The notes: generated by a model not told the origin, from the letters alone. Counted from the first letter of the stretch, positions 7,821-15,222 are shown. The stretch: 16,382 nucleotides of DNA from JBNKFQ01 sp050289385 (GCA_050289385.1 JBNKFQ010000338.1:1-16382); one strand, 5' to 3'. Numbers and translations are program-made.

Positions 7821-10328
7821 ATGAAAATATTTGAACGCACATGTGTAGCTACAGCCATTCTGGCGTGCAGTATTGCATCTGCGACAGCAGATACCACAAG
7901 TTCCAAAACCATCAGAGATTTTAACATCAGCAGTCAGCCGGTATCGTCGGCGCTCAGAGAGTTTGCCGCGCAGGCGGAAATAAAACTACTGCACCTTTCC
8001 GAAAATTCAAAAGACCTGATGACCAGGGGAATAAGTGGTTCTTATAATTTGCGCGATGCGTTAGATACGTTATTGGCAAAGTCAAATCTTGAATACGAGT
8101 TTGTCAGCGAGGATACAGTTGCGATTCGTAGCATTGATAGTAGCGAATCGGAAGGAGACGGTCGCGGGCGAACACTGGATTCAGGTAAAGAACATGTAAT
8201 GGAAGAGATGATTGTTACGGCTACCAAGCGGGAAACCAGTTTGCAAGATACCGCTTTGAGTATTACTACCATGGGCGAAGATGAAATAGAAAACAGGGGC
8301 CTGATCAGTGGTGAAGATTACCTGAGAACGGTTCCGAACGTTAACTACATCGAAGTCGCTCCAGGTCGCGAAAAGGTAGTGATTCGCGGACTTTCAACCG
8401 GAATTAATGAGCAAAAGCTCACCGCCAGTTATCTCGGCGAAATTCCTGTTTCGTTCTCGACAACGTTGAATCAGGCCGGATTAGACCTCAAATTAGTCGA
8501 TTTGGAACGAGTGGAGATTGTACGCGGTCCACAAGGGACGTTATACGGTTCTTCCGCTATGGGTGGAATTGTTCGCAGTATTCCCAATGCCCCAAAACTG
8601 GATCAACTGGAAGGTTCCGTGGAAGCAGGTGTGGCCGGTATGTCGCATTCAGACGACTTGACCAATAATGTAACTGGCGTGATCAACGTGCCACTGATTC
8701 AGAATAAGCTGGCGCTTCGCCTGGTTGGTTACCGCTTCGACAACGCCGGTGTTACCGACCTTGTACACACCCCCTATATCGATAATCTGGCCGCCACCAC
8801 AGGAACCAACGTGGCGGTAGAAAAAGACGTAAATTCAAATCAGTTTACCGGGGGACGAGCGACATTATTGTGGGATGCCAGCGACCGGCTGGACATCACC
8901 CTGTCGCTGGGCCACCAAAAATCAGTTATTGACGGACGGTCTTACAGCGGTCTGGATCCTCATGCAGGGGGCTATCGAACCTTCGGACTTGTGGAATCTC
9001 CGGGTAGAAAAGAATCCTCCATAGATTTTGCGCACCTTCTGACAAAATACGATTTTGGTTGGGCATCATTAACCAGTGCGACATCGGTCGTAGAATTTGA
9101 AATTTTCGGGCGTGCTGACAATGCCACGTTCGCTTCAGTAGCGGATGACGCGGCATCCAAATATGAAATGGAAGTATTTACGCAAGAAATCCGCCTGTCT
9201 TCAGAACTCGACGGACCCCTGCAATTCGCCGTTGGTGTGCATTATGAAGACCTTGATTTCGAAAACTACAACACATGGTATTGGGTCGGTACGCAATCGT
9301 CCCTTGAAGCGGTGGGCTGGCTCGGCAATAACCTCAATATTGGAGATACACGATTCAATGAAACATTAAATCAGTTTGCAGTTTTTGGAGAGTTGGAATA
9401 TGCCATTACCGAGCAACTAAGCGCAACAATTGGTGGCCGCTGGTTCGATTACGATCGTCAGAATGGCAGTTATCTGTTGGAAGGCCAGGATTATCTGGGT
9501 GTGCCACAGGTTCCCCAGTATTTGGGAACGGAGGACAAGGATAATACCTTTAAAGTCGGCCTGAATTACGACGTCAATGATGACGTCATGCTTTATGCGT
9601 CCTGGGCCCAGGGGTTTCGGTTGGGTCAAGGTCAAGCTCTTCCACCATCGGATAGCTGCGACACCGATAGCGACGGGCGGCTGGATTTCACGGGTATAGA
9701 AATCACCGACTCGGTCGATTCCGATCGCACTGAAAATTTTGAATTGGGAGCAAGGATGACATTCCGGGATAACAGCATTATTGCCAATGCGACTCTGTAC
9801 AGGGTTGACTGGAGCGACATCCCGGTTCAGTTAGTGGAATTTACTGACACCTGTTTGTACTATCCTATCGTAAACAACGGTGAGGCCCGCTCTCAAGGGG
9901 TCGAATTGGAAGTGCAATACTTACTGTCTGAAAACATCACGCTCAGTTTAGGCACCGCTTACTCCGATACACAATTTCTCAATGACGGCATTGGCTCCAA
10001 AGGTGACCGATTGCCGCTGGCGCCAAAATACAATGGTAACCTCGGTGTGGAATACAGTTTTAATCTTGCAGGATATGCAGCATTTGTGCGTTCGGATTAT
10101 TCATTTTCCGGTGGAGTATACTCGGAACCGTTACGAATTTTTCCCGAAACCGATTCTTATGGCCTGCTGAGTTTGCGAACTGGTATTGATTTGGGTAACT
10201 TTTCCATTCAGGCCTATGTCAACAATCTAACTGGTGAAGATACCATTCTGGCGCATTGGTTTTCACCATACATTGTATGGCGCGTCCCACCACGCAAATT
10301 TGGTATGAATCTCACTTATCGGTTCTAA
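7821..10328 (+). CDS. STN-domain TonB-dependent outer-membrane receptor (transducer), second cassette
   Basis: An 835-residue outer-membrane receptor. A signal peptide ends at about ATA-23. The STN domain spans about 31-104 (FNISSQPVSSALREFAAQAE ... LLAKSNLEYEF). The TonB box EEMIVTATKRE lies at 128-138. The plug contains GEDYLRTVPNVNY, IRGLSTGINEQ and LERVEIVRGPQGTLYGSSA. The barrel ends LTYRF with the usual terminal Phe. AGAGG precedes the ATG by 6 bases. Near residue 613 a predicted outer loop has CDTDSDGRLDF, an EF-hand-like DxDxDG acidic motif, and a second Cys follows in FTDTCLYY (about residue 676); a loop disulphide and a bound cation are possible but unproven. STN plus neighbouring sigma/fecR points to FecA-type signalling. 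The substrate is not identifiable from sequence; the closest transport-related neighbour downstream is the HupE-like gene at 11983. Confidence 0.94.
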   Translation: MKIFERTCVATAILACSIASATADTTSSKTIRDFNISSQPVSSALREFAAQAEIKLLHLSENSKDLMTRGISGSYNLRDALDTLLAKSNLEYEFVSEDTVAIRSIDSSESEGDGRGRTLDSGKEHVMEEMIVTATKRETSLQDTALSITTMGEDEIENRGLISGEDYLRTVPNVNYIEVAPGREKVVIRGLSTGINEQKLTASYLGEIPVSFSTTLNQAGLDLKLVDLERVEIVRGPQGTLYGSSAMGGIVRSIPNAPKLDQLEGSVEAGVAGMSHSDDLTNNVTGVINVPLIQNKLALRLVGYRFDNAGVTDLVHTPYIDNLAATTGTNVAVEKDVNSNQFTGGRATLLWDASDRLDITLSLGHQKSVIDGRSYSGLDPHAGGYRTFGLVESPGRKESSIDFAHLLTKYDFGWASLTSATSVVEFEIFGRADNATFASVADDAASKYEMEVFTQEIRLSSELDGPLQFAVGVHYEDLDFENYNTWYWVGTQSSLEAVGWLGNNLNIGDTRFNETLNQFAVFGELEYAITEQLSATIGGRWFDYDRQNGSYLLEGQDYLGVPQVPQYLGTEDKDNTFKVGLNYDVNDDVMLYASWAQGFRLGQGQALPPSDSCDTDSDGRLDFTGIEITDSVDSDRTENFELGARMTFRDNSIIANATLYRVDWSDIPVQLVEFTDTCLYYPIVNNGEARSQGVELEVQYLLSENITLSLGTAYSDTQFLNDGIGSKGDRLPLAPKYNGNLGVEYSFNLAGYAAFVRSDYSFSGGVYSEPLRIFPETDSYGLLSLRTGIDLGNFSIQAYVNNLTGEDTILAHWFSPYIVWRVPPRKFGMNLTYRF

Positions 10329-10346
10329 TATGGACTTATTTGTCAA

Positions 10347-10373
10347 GAGGCACGAACTTAACCCTCGTGCCTC
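10347..10373 (+). terminator. Stem-loop after the second TonB receptor, possible terminator
   Basis: GAGGCACGA (10347-10355), 9-base loop, TCGTGCCTC (10365-10373): a perfect 9-bp stem 18 bases after the receptor stop. No U-run follows, so it is a weak intrinsic terminator at best. Confidence 0.45.
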
Positions 10374-10670
10374 GACGATAGTCTTTCACTAATCAATGGA
10401 ACGTTTAACACCGAATGAGCAACACGACGTGCGGGCGAGTTAGCGACGATGGATCATTCTAATATCCGGGGATTGGTTCCCATAATTCATCTCTTCTTCG
10501 CGGGGCTGCCTCGCTCTGAGAACGGAGATCATCGCGATGGATGCTCAGACAAAATCCGTCGAGGGTTCCCCTCATCGTTCCCGCACATCGCGTTGCCGAT
10601 TCGGTGTCTGACTCCAGGCGCCTCAGTCCATGATGTCTAACATAGGCTAATTGGCCAGGTGTTGTTGTCG
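10374..10670. other. Non-coding stretch with several inverted repeats; no gene recognised
   Basis: No reading frame here looks like a protein gene; a 63-codon frame at 10449 has no recognisable product or ribosome binding site. Hairpin potential is present. CTGAG (10516-10520) pairs with CTCAG (10544-10548) around the palindrome CATCGCGATG. GTGCGGG near 10431 can pair with CCCGCAC near 10580. GGCGCC sits near 10619. With the terminator at 10671-10703, a small structured RNA read on the + strand is possible. A decayed gene or mobile-element scar is equally possible. Confidence 0.25.
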
Positions 10671-10703
10671 GGGGTCACTTGTCTGAGGTGGCCCCTTGTT
10701 TTT
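10671..10703 (+). terminator. Rho-independent terminator
   Basis: GGGGTCAC (10671-10678) pairs over 8 bp, with one G-T pair, with GTGGCCCC (10688-10695), followed by TTGTTTTT (10696-10703). It reads on the + strand, more than 340 bases after the second receptor, so it either ends a long receptor 3' region or a separate transcript beginning after 10373. It isolates the PPIase/HupE pair from the receptor cassette. Confidence 0.7.
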
Positions 10704-10945
10704 CAGGCTTGCTCCTTTATTTGTTTTATCTGTTGGATGATCTAATGCTGATCGTGGCGGCCCACCTGGTCAGTCAACTTATCAAACGCAAGATAAAGTC
10801 TTCCCAAAAAGTGGATTGAATCTCTGGCCTGGGGGCGGGCGTCGCGTAATGGCAATGGTGCCTGGGGCCATGCTGCGAACTGCCCGTATCAGCTTGGGCA
10901 ACGTCGGCGGTCGCACGGTGATGGCCAGCCAGTGGCGCCAAACCA
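10704..10945. other. Intergenic region without recognisable gene
   Basis: Only short frames are present, for example 24 codons from 10745 and 38 codons from 10849, with no recognisable products. An inverted repeat CCAAA-CCA-TTTGG (10938-10950) leads into the 18-bp repeat array. I see nothing else that can be supported. Confidence 0.4.
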
Positions 10946-11017
10946 TTTGGTATACTCCCTGACTTTGGTATACAGTGCTATGTTGGTATGGCGGCTCCCT
11001 TTGGTATTCCCTTCTTT
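10946..11017. repeat. Four direct repeats of TTTGGTAT at an exact 18-bp period
   Basis: TTTGGTAT starts at 10946 and 10964, GTTGGTAT at 10982, and TTTGGTAT at 11000. Every step is 18 bases, and the last unit ends about 10 bases before the first possible start codon of the PPIase gene. The first two copies continue as AC, giving the palindrome GTATAC and possible -10 hexamers TATACT (10951) and TATACA (10969). TTGGTAT resembles a half-site of the TTGGTATACCAA operators known for some FadR-type GntR regulators. It is probably an operator array or overlapping promoters. Confidence 0.75.
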
Positions 11018-11044
11018 TAAACTCATATGCTCAATGGTATGGTT

Positions 11045-11986
11045 ATGAAATCTGCAGTTATACGACTGTTCAAAGAACCCCTGTTACATTTTCTGGCGTT
11101 GGGATTTGGTCTCTTTCTGATTTACGACGTGATGTCGCCAGATGATCTGGAGCAAGATCCGAATCGCATTGTGGTCGATCGCAACAGTTTGCTGACGTTT
11201 ATGCAGCACCGTTCCAGAGTGTTTGAAACGGAGCGTTTTAATAAAATATTCGATAAGTTGTCTGAGCAGGAATTGCAGTCGATTATCGACGACTATGTTC
11301 GGGAAGAGGCGCTCTACCGCGAAGCCAAAGCCCTGAACCTGGATAAAAATGACTACACGGCTCGGCGTCGCCTGGTGCAGCAGTTTGAATATATTACTCG
11401 CGGGTTTGTAGCCACGGTCAGTGATATGTCCGAGAAAGAGCTGCAAACGTATTTCGATAAAAACCTTGAAAACTATAAGGTCGCGCCGGAAATTACCTTT
11501 ACCCACATCTATTTTAGCGACGAAAAACACGGCAAAGAAAAAGCTGAAGAGCTTGCTCGTGCAAAATTAAAAGAATTGAATAAAACCAATGCACCATTTC
11601 ATTCGGCGGTCTTTCACGGTGATCGGTTTTTGTATAACACCAACTATGTCAATCGCGAAGCCGATGAAATTGCCAGCCACTTCGGTGAAGATATGCAGCA
11701 CAAGGTGTTCGATCTGGCGGTCAGTGACAGTACCTGGTATGGTCCATTTCATTCTGCTTATGGTTCCCACCTTGTTATGGTGACCAAACTCAGCGAAGCC
11801 TATACCCCCAAACTTGAGGAAATACGAGAGCGAGTTGTTCAGGATGCCTTGCGGGAAAGAGTGGACCAGGAAATGGAAGCGTCCATTAGCGCCATTGTCG
11901 ACACCTATACCGTAGAAATAAACAGGACTGAATTTGCTGCCAGACCGTCCGGGAGTGACAGTGCTACGGTAGAGGGCTCGTTGTGA
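11045..11986 (+). CDS. Membrane-anchored parvulin-type (PpiC family) peptidyl-prolyl cis-trans isomerase
   Basis: A 313-residue protein with one N-terminal membrane anchor (about residues 13-30, FLALGFGLFLIYDV), a helical SurA/PpiD-like chaperone segment (LSEQELQSIIDDYVREEALYREAKAL, about 70-95), and a C-terminal parvulin-like region starting about residue 145 (APEITFTHIYFSDEKHGKEKAEELA). The latter closes with WYGPFHSAYGSHLVMVTKLSEAYTPKLEEIRERV, where the canonical active-site GxFGxxVHLV pattern appears as GPFHSAYGSHLV. It should act in the periplasm on folding of exported proteins. ATG at 11045 gives the usual short cytoplasmic tail (MKSAVIRLFKEPLLHF). ATGs at 11027 and 11039 are in frame, and none of the three has a clear Shine-Dalgarno. 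The stop overlaps the GTG of the HupE-like gene by 4 bases, so the two are a coupled pair. Confidence 0.85.
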   Translation: MKSAVIRLFKEPLLHFLALGFGLFLIYDVMSPDDLEQDPNRIVVDRNSLLTFMQHRSRVFETERFNKIFDKLSEQELQSIIDDYVREEALYREAKALNLDKNDYTARRRLVQQFEYITRGFVATVSDMSEKELQTYFDKNLENYKVAPEITFTHIYFSDEKHGKEKAEELARAKLKELNKTNAPFHSAVFHGDRFLYNTNYVNREADEIASHFGEDMQHKVFDLAVSDSTWYGPFHSAYGSHLVMVTKLSEAYTPKLEEIRERVVQDALRERVDQEMEASISAIVDTYTVEINRTEFAARPSGSDSATVEGSL

Positions 11987-13086
11987 TCGGTATTCGTCAG
12001 AAAATATCGGGAGCAGCAAAAGTGGAATTTGCCAATGTACTGTTGACGCTGTTTTTAATCGGAGGAACAGCATTCTTTACGTCGGCGGTAATGGCCGATG
12101 ACAACAGACCCTTGTATATAGCCATTAGCGAAGTCCAGCCCAATACTTATAAACTGCAGTGGCGAGTTCCTCCGACTATTCCCGGCTTTAACCTGCCAGC
12201 CTTGGTGCTGCCGTCTTATTGCCAAAACGTTGGCCATACATTGAAGACAAATGTATCGAAGACAAATGCTTCGAGGGAAGACGCTCCGGGACAGATAAAC
12301 AGCGCGGTCGGACAGTTTCTCTATCAGTGTGAACAAAGCCTGGCCGGTGGCACCATAGAAATTCAGTACCCCGCCTTTAACCCGCCGGCTCCAGGCATTA
12401 TCAAATTTCAAGCCCTCTCCGGTGAACGCCACACCGCGTTGCTGGAACCCCGGGAGACCAGTTGGCAGATTCCCGCAGCCGAGACGACGTCCAGCGTGGC
12501 CAGGGACTACACTCTGCTCGGCATCGAACATATCTGGGCCGGGGTCGACCACTTGCTGTTCCTGATGTGCCTGATCTGGATAGCTGGCAGCTTGCGGCGT
12601 ATTTTGGTGACGGTTACCGGGTTTACCCTGGCCCACTCGGTTACCCTGGTGATGTCTGCCCTGCAGGTGGTGAAGGTGGCAGTGCCGCCGGTGGAGGCTT
12701 CCATTGCTCTCAGTATTGTGTTTTTGGCTACTGAAATCGCCAGGGGCCGCCGCCACAGTTTAACCTGGCGTTATCCGGTAGCGGTGTCCAGTGCCTTTGG
12801 CCTGCTGCATGGTTTTGGCTTTGCCGCGGCGTTGAGGAGCATCGGGTTGCCGCAGACCGAACTTGTCACCGGGCTGCTGTTTTTTAACGTTGGCGTCGAA
12901 ATTGGTCAGGTGGTGTTTGTGGTCGCTGTTGCGACACTGTTTGCCCTGATTCGCCATGCTGCAAGGCCTTTGCAGCATGGCGTGTCGGAGGACCACGCCA
13001 GGGTGGTTGCTGCCTACGTGGTGGGTGCTGTCTCTTCTTTGTGGTTGATTGAGCGCTGTATGGCGTTTTTGCCCAGTGGTGTTTGA
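11983..13086 (+). CDS. HupE/UreJ-family multi-pass membrane protein with extracytoplasmic N-terminal domain
   Basis: A 367-residue protein starting at GTG in a GTGA overlap with the PPIase stop. A signal-like hydrophobic stretch lies at about 17-38. An extracytoplasmic domain follows (about 39-170) with two cysteines (C80, C116) that could pair. About six or seven membrane segments follow from 175 on. Family motifs are HIWAGVDHLLFLM (183-195), TGFTLAHSVTL (212-222), GLLHGFGFA (273-281) and FNVGVEIGQ (301-309). The repeated His/Asp residues inside membrane helices (H183, D189, H190, H218, H276) are those linked to Ni/Co transport in HupE/UreJ proteins. This subgroup's substrate is unproven, so metal transport is inference. 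The pairing with a periplasmic PPIase suggests that enzyme may serve the large exported domain. A 15-bp in-frame duplication lies at 12243-12272. Confidence 0.85.
   Translation: MIGIRQKISGAAKVEFANVLLTLFLIGGTAFFTSAVMADDNRPLYIAISEVQPNTYKLQWRVPPTIPGFNLPALVLPSYCQNVGHTLKTNVSKTNASREDAPGQINSAVGQFLYQCEQSLAGGTIEIQYPAFNPPAPGIIKFQALSGERHTALLEPRETSWQIPAAETTSSVARDYTLLGIEHIWAGVDHLLFLMCLIWIAGSLRRILVTVTGFTLAHSVTLVMSALQVVKVAVPPVEASIALSIVFLATEIARGRRHSLTWRYPVAVSSAFGLLHGFGFAAALRSIGLPQTELVTGLLFFNVGVEIGQVVFVVAVATLFALIRHAARPLQHGVSEDHARVVAAYVVGAVSSLWLIERCMAFLPSGV
12243..12272 (+). repeat. 15-bp in-frame tandem duplication inside the HupE-like gene
   Basis: GAAGACAAATGTATC (12243-12257) is followed by GAAGACAAATGCTTC (12258-12272), 13 of 15 bases identical, encoding KTNVS then KTNAS. 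It lies in the extracytoplasmic domain shortly after C80 and probably lengthens a surface loop. Confidence 0.8.
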
Positions 13087-13187
13087 GTACAGCACATGGC
13101 AGTTGTCGAATTAAGTTGTCCGATAAAGCCAGTCCAATAAAATCATATCGGTCACTTCCGGCTCTTCTGTTTGACGGTGAGAGGGAT

Positions 13188-13541
13188 CTATCCTCCTGCG
13201 ATTGCACCGACAATAAAAAATGGTTCTTTACCTGATACCACATCTTCCGGTAAAGGGTAATCTGCCGGCTGGTGCGAGATATCCTCGGGCTGCCACTGCG
13301 GGCCAGTACCGTGGCCACGCAAGCCGGTTATTTCATGCCAGCTTACGGCGCCGTCAGTGGATCGAAACAGAGCCGCGTCTTCAACCCCGGCATACACTGT
13401 ATCGGCATCGGTTAACGAGGGCTCGAGATGCCACACCCGTTTGAATTCCCACGGATGTTCCGTGCCGTCATACCGCTGGTGAGTGGCGAGAGGTTTACCA
13501 GTTTCTTCTGAGGTATCCAGCCGGCGACGGTAAAACGGTGA
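13188..13541 (-). pseudogene. Fragment of a BNR/sialidase-like repeat protein (degenerate)
   Basis: On the minus strand an open frame of about 118 codons, closed upstream by TGA at 13542-13544, reads YRRRLDTSEETGKPLATHQR ... YDGTEHPWEFKRVWHLEPS, then DADTVYAGVEDAALFRSTDG and WHEITGLRGHGTGPQWQP. The FRSTDGAVSWHE stretch is an Asp-box (S-x-D-x-G-x-x-W), typical of BNR/VPS10/sialidase-like beta propellers. Such proteins are usually 350 residues or more. Here only one region remains, and after WQP the sequence no longer follows the family (EDISHQPADYPLPEDVVSGK ..., ending at TAG, 13188-13190). ATG at 13436 lacks a ribosome site. This is best read as a relic with a deletion junction. A short real protein cannot be excluded. 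Confidence 0.6.
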
Positions 13542-13711
13542 TCAATTGCTGGAAAGTCTGTTTACCGAACATGGCGCGGCGTGATGGGGGTCTCTGATTG
13601 GAGGTTTCGCATCATATTGATGTAGACTTGGACAAACAGTCTTTCAACTATTTGCTCACTGAGCGTGGAAGTCTGATTAACCAATACATATTTGTTTGAG
13701 TGATACTTTCT
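13542..13711. other. Spacer before the serine hydrolase; no gene recognised
   Basis: The flank of the minus-strand relic may extend here in another frame (MFGKQTFQQLITVLPSPAGY from 13571 on the minus strand). No convincing promoter or repeat was found, and the serine hydrolase start has no strong Shine-Dalgarno. Confidence 0.3.
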
Positions 13712-14947
13712 ATGAACTGTATAAATGTCAGGCCAGCCTTGTTGTTGAATTTTTTCCTCATTCTTTTTATCAGCAGCACAAGTACTTGTGTATTCGCTGA
13801 TCACACAGATACTTTCAACGAAATACAATCTTTGATGGACAGCGCTGTAGAAAGTGGTCTGCCAGGTGTTTCGATGGCCATTGCCGATTCGCAGGGTGTG
13901 CTTTGGACCGGTGTTTCAGGATGGGCTGATATCGAACGTAAAATACCGACGGAAAAAGACCATCTGTATGGTGTTGGCAGTATTACAAAAACTTTTGTTT
14001 CAACGGTGATTCTGCAGCTTGCCGAAGAAGGACGTCTGGATCTGAATGCCACTGCTCAGGAAGTGCTTGGTAAATCAGTGACGAAAGGTATAGCTAATAC
14101 CGATACCGCGACAATTCTGCAATTGCTCAATCATACTGCCGGTGTTCCAACCTGGGAATTCGATACCGCCTGGATTCCGGTAGGGCGGGGCAGTTTGATG
14201 GATCCGAAAAAAATATGGGGTAAAACCGAAACGCTGAACTATTTGCTTGATCAGGACCCGGCGCAAAATCCACCCGGTGAAAGGTTCAACTATTCCAACA
14301 CCCACCATACTTTGCTGGGCCTGATTGTTGAGAAAGTGACGGGCAATGACGCCGCCAGGGAAATCCGTCGCCGCATACAAAGTCAAATAGACACGCCGAA
14401 CATTTACCTGGACGGGTTTGAGTCTTTTGCGAGAGATCGAATGGCAAGTGGTTATCATGTGGCGAGTAAGAAATTTCAAGAGGTTGCAGGCATACATTCT
14501 TCATTTGCCGAGGTGGCTCCGGAATTTATCAAAACCGGGGACGCCAGTCTGTCAGTTGAGTGGACGGCTGGCGGCATGGTGGCGACAGCTACAGATCTGT
14601 CGCGATATGCACAGGCACTGGCAAGCGGACGCTTGCTGGACAAGCGCAGCATGGCGACATTGCTTGATTTTCGACCGACCGGGTCGCCGGGTGTTGAAGT
14701 GGGCCACGGAGTATTTCGAAAACTCGATGATGACACGGCTCCACAGATTGGCCATAGCGGAGGTGTATTGGGCTATAGCGCCAAAATGAACTGGTTTGAA
14801 AACGGTAAAATAGCGTGGGCAATACTGATTAATCAGGGACACATGCATACCGGCAAAGATCACAGTCGTACCTCTGTTGCAGCATTTACCGCTGACCCCG
14901 GGCTGATGGAGCTGTTGTGGGAGATCAACACCAGATACGCAAAGTAA
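13712..14947 (+). CDS. Exported serine hydrolase, class C beta-lactamase / DD-peptidase fold
   Basis: A 411-residue protein with an N-terminal signal sequence (LLLNFFLILFISS, cleavage likely near FADH). The three active-site motifs of the serine beta-lactamase-like family are visible: SxxK as SITK (S90, K93), YxN as YSN (194-196), and the KTG-equivalent as HSG (348-350). The early segment GLPGVSMAIADSQGVLWTGV and the following GVGSITKTF are typical of esterase/D-aminopeptidase-like members. An HSG third motif is commoner in esterases and peptidases of this family than in true AmpC enzymes, so antibiotic resistance should not be assumed. It likely acts in the periplasm or outside the cell on an ester or peptide. 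ATG at 13712 starts the signal peptide; GTG at 13700 would add four residues. It stands alone between a gene relic and the ilv attenuator. Confidence 0.9.
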   Translation: MNCINVRPALLLNFFLILFISSTSTCVFADHTDTFNEIQSLMDSAVESGLPGVSMAIADSQGVLWTGVSGWADIERKIPTEKDHLYGVGSITKTFVSTVILQLAEEGRLDLNATAQEVLGKSVTKGIANTDTATILQLLNHTAGVPTWEFDTAWIPVGRGSLMDPKKIWGKTETLNYLLDQDPAQNPPGERFNYSNTHHTLLGLIVEKVTGNDAAREIRRRIQSQIDTPNIYLDGFESFARDRMASGYHVASKKFQEVAGIHSSFAEVAPEFIKTGDASLSVEWTAGGMVATATDLSRYAQALASGRLLDKRSMATLLDFRPTGSPGVEVGHGVFRKLDDDTAPQIGHSGGVLGYSAKMNWFENGKIAWAILINQGHMHTGKDHSRTSVAAFTADPGLMELLWEINTRYAK

Positions 14948-14982
14948 ATTCGAATAGTTTTCTGCCATGATTCATTAAATGC

Positions 14983-15010
14983 TTGACCTCGCACATCAAA
15001 CTTGTCTAAA
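14983..15010 (+). promoter_or_regulatory. Likely sigma-70 promoter of the ilv leader
   Basis: TTGACC (14983-14988), 16 bases, TCTAAA (15005-15010). Transcription would begin near 15017, about 30 bases before the leader-peptide start at 15046. A TTGACA at 15024 has no matching -10. Confidence 0.5.
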
Positions 15011-15045
15011 GTTGCCACCTGATTTGACAAAAAAGTAAATAACCA

Positions 15046-15126
15046 GTGAAAAACACCGTTTTAAACCTTCTCGTCCTCGTCGTCGTGGTGCTTGTGAAGC
15101 TACCGCGGGGGGGCGTTATCAGGTAA
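15046..15126 (+). CDS. Val/Leu-rich leader peptide of the ilv attenuator
   Basis: A 26-codon frame, GTG to TAA, rich in branched-chain residues: 8 Val, 6 Leu and 1 Ile of 26. It has the core LNLLVLVVVVLVKL and ends in PRGGVIR. The run of regulatory codons occupies about 15067-15102, just before the G-run used by the antiterminator. This matches the leader logic of ilvB- and ilvG-type operons, where ribosomes stall when charged Val- or Leu-tRNA is scarce. GTG at 15046 is the only start in the frame (stop at 15040-15042), and it has no obvious Shine-Dalgarno. Confidence 0.88.
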   Translation: MKNTVLNLLVLVVVVLVKLPRGGVIR

Positions 15127-15181
15127 AACAAGGTAACAAAGAACAGCTAACCCCCCGCTCCGAAAGGACCGGGGGGTTTTT
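15105..15181 (+). terminator. Transcription attenuator: antiterminator versus terminator hairpin
   Basis: Terminator: CCCCCCG (15151-15157) pairs with CGGGGGG (15170-15176), and inside it CTCC pairs with GGA around a GAAA tetraloop with one C-C mismatch; TTTTT follows at 15177-15181. Antiterminator: GCGGGGGG (15105-15112), within the last leader codons, is the exact complement of CCCCCCGC (15151-15158), so the two structures exclude each other. Stalling in the Val/Leu codons leaves 15105-15112 free and lets transcription proceed. Translation to the stop at 15126 masks it and termination follows. Confidence 0.9.
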
Positions 15182-15222
15182 CGTTTCAGGGTTTTAAATT
15201 GGAAAATATGAGGACTGGGCCA

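Noticed and set aside
1550..10328. Recent tandem duplication of the whole sigma/FecR/receptor cassette
   Set aside because: Only family motifs are shared between the paired proteins, intergenic sequences differ, and the promoter motifs differ, so the paralogues are old or were acquired separately.
10449..10640. 63-codon frame as a small protein gene
   Set aside because: No ribosome binding site, no recognisable motif, and the sequence is dominated by inverted repeats.
10849..10962. 38-codon frame running into the 18-bp repeat array as a leader peptide
   Set aside because: No enriched codon run, no ribosome site and no alternative hairpins that would make a control leader.
13712..14947. AmpC-type antibiotic resistance gene
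   Set aside because: SxxK and YxN are present but the third motif is HSG rather than KTG, and the sequence looks like the broad esterase/peptidase part of the family.
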